Of a DNA stretch of 64,000 nucleotides, positions 63,318 to 64,000 are shown piece by piece. Position numbers and translations under genes: made by a program. The DNA comes from Pedobacter sp. HDW13 (lineage in GTDB: Bacteria > Bacteroidota > Bacteroidia > Sphingobacteriales > Sphingobacteriaceae). The DNA is taken from contig NZ_CP049868.1 in assembly GCF_011303555.1 (NCBI RefSeq), positions 4,340,001-4,404,000 on the forward strand. Direction: 5' to 3'. The notes below the pieces were generated by a model. That model did not search any database, was not told the origin of the DNA, and worked only from the letters and a program-made list of their open reading frames with translations. Every line of letters begins with the position of its first letter. Position 1 is the stretch's first letter.

Positions 63318-64000
63318 ATGGTTAATCAAAATAAAGAATCAAAAATAACCCTTCTAGGCGCAGGTCCGGGCGACCCTGACTTGTTAACTTTAAAAGGGGT
63401 AAAGGCTTTACAGGCTGCAGATGTAGTATTGTATGATGCATTAACCAACGAAGCTTTATTGGAACATGCACCGGCAGAAGCCATTAAAGTATATGTGGGT
63501 AAACGTTCAGGAGAGCATTCTTATCCTCAGGATACCATCAATAAATTAATGATCGATTACGCTTTAAACTATGGGCATGTAGTGCGGTTAAAAGGTGGCG
63601 ATCCATTTGTGTTCGGCAGGGGTTACGAAGAGTTAGATTACGCCGCATCATACAGCATTCCGGTGAGTGTTATTCCAGGTATTTCGAGTTCAATCGGCGT
63701 ACCGGGTTTGCAGCAAATTCCGGTTACACACCGTGGCCTGAGCGAAAGTTTTTGGGTAATTACAGGAACAACCACATCTGGTGAAGTATCGGCCGATATT
63801 TATCAGGCGGCAACATCAAATGCTACTGTAGTAGTTTTAATGGGACTTAAAAAACTTTCTAAAATTGTAGAGATTTTTAAAGCTGCAGGAAAACATAATT
63901 TACCAACAGCAGTAGTGCAGAATGGTTCGGCAGAAGACGAAAAATTAGTGGTTGGTGTGGTAGAAACTATAGAAAGTTTAGTGCAACACGAAAATATTAA
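63318..64000 (+). CDS. cobA: Uroporphyrinogen-III C-methyltransferase (cut by window edge)
   Basis: The first 227 codons of an SAM-dependent methyltransferase making precorrin-2, the precursor of siroheme needed by the sulfite reductase. Family motifs are ITLLGAGPGDPDLLTLKG near the start, VVLYDALTNEALL, VVRLKGGDPFVFGRGYEE and VIPGISSSIGVPGLQQIPVTHRG. It follows sulfite reductase by 104 bases and is probably co-transcribed under the same cysteine-responsive leader. The start is the first ATG after the gap. The 3' end is beyond the window; whether it is fused to other siroheme domains cannot be seen. Confidence 0.95.
   Translation, partial: MVNQNKESKITLLGAGPGDPDLLTLKGVKALQAADVVLYDALTNEALLEHAPAEAIKVYVGKRSGEHSYPQDTINKLMIDYALNYGHVVRLKGGDPFVFGRGYEELDYAASYSIPVSVIPGISSSIGVPGLQQIPVTHRGLSESFWVITGTTTSGEVSADIYQAATSNATVVVLMGLKKLSKIVEIFKAAGKHNLPTAVVQNGSAEDEKLVVGVVETIESLVQHENI

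Overview
The window looks like chromosome from a member of the Bacteroidota, most like Pedobacter or a relative in the Sphingobacteriaceae. The evidence is two SusC/SusD pairs, many lipoproteins with a Cys-Lys-Lys lipobox, the single-subunit SdhC cytochrome, poor Shine-Dalgarno sequences, promoter boxes of the TAnnTTTG type, and several families of palindromic intergenic repeats. No tRNA, rRNA, insertion sequence, phage gene or CRISPR array was seen.

Layout. 1-3729 (minus strand): a C4-dicarboxylate unit of porin (carrying a one-base frameshift), DASS transporter, sdhC and sdhA (cut by the window edge). It is divergent from a membrane-tethered HTH regulator (4184-5563). 5841-13380: an EamA transporter, a five-gene ArsR-led operon with a clear promoter and two operators, a large TlpA-like thioredoxin protein and a zinc alcohol dehydrogenase. 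13570-20709: an Lrp-type regulator divergent from serC, DUF1015 and a 31-residue membrane peptide; a 140-bp tandem repeat; a secreted amidotransferase-like protein; a DUF1543 protein; and an FAD/NAD(P)-binding protein.

21626-47262 is a polysaccharide or glycoprotein utilisation locus on the plus strand. It has two SusC/SusD pairs, each followed by a fasciclin-domain lipoprotein; further surface lipoproteins, including two LamG proteins fused to degenerate phosphatase-like domains; two M60 metallopeptidases; a GH2 beta-galactosidase; a GH27 alpha-galactosidase; and a small protein resembling a fucosidase C-terminal domain. One LacI-type palindrome occurs twice before the first susC and once before the GH2 gene, so the two transcription units may form one regulon. 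The likely target is a galactose-capped glycoprotein or glycopeptide.

47697-60041: an M23 peptidase, a four-gene hydroxamate siderophore operon (PLP decarboxylase, NIS synthetase-acetyltransferase fusion, N-hydroxylase, NIS synthetase) divergent from its TonB-dependent receptor across Fur-box-like palindromes, and a metallophosphoesterase.

60187-64000: an Rrf2 regulator, then sulfite reductase and a siroheme-forming methyltransferase (cut by the window edge). Before sulfite reductase lies a 22-codon, probably leaderless ORF with four consecutive cysteine codons, followed by a terminator 20 bases before the gene. This is a candidate cysteine-responsive transcription attenuator and the most interesting element in the window. 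Other points worth following are the porin frameshift, the triplicated leader of the first susC, and the repeat families.
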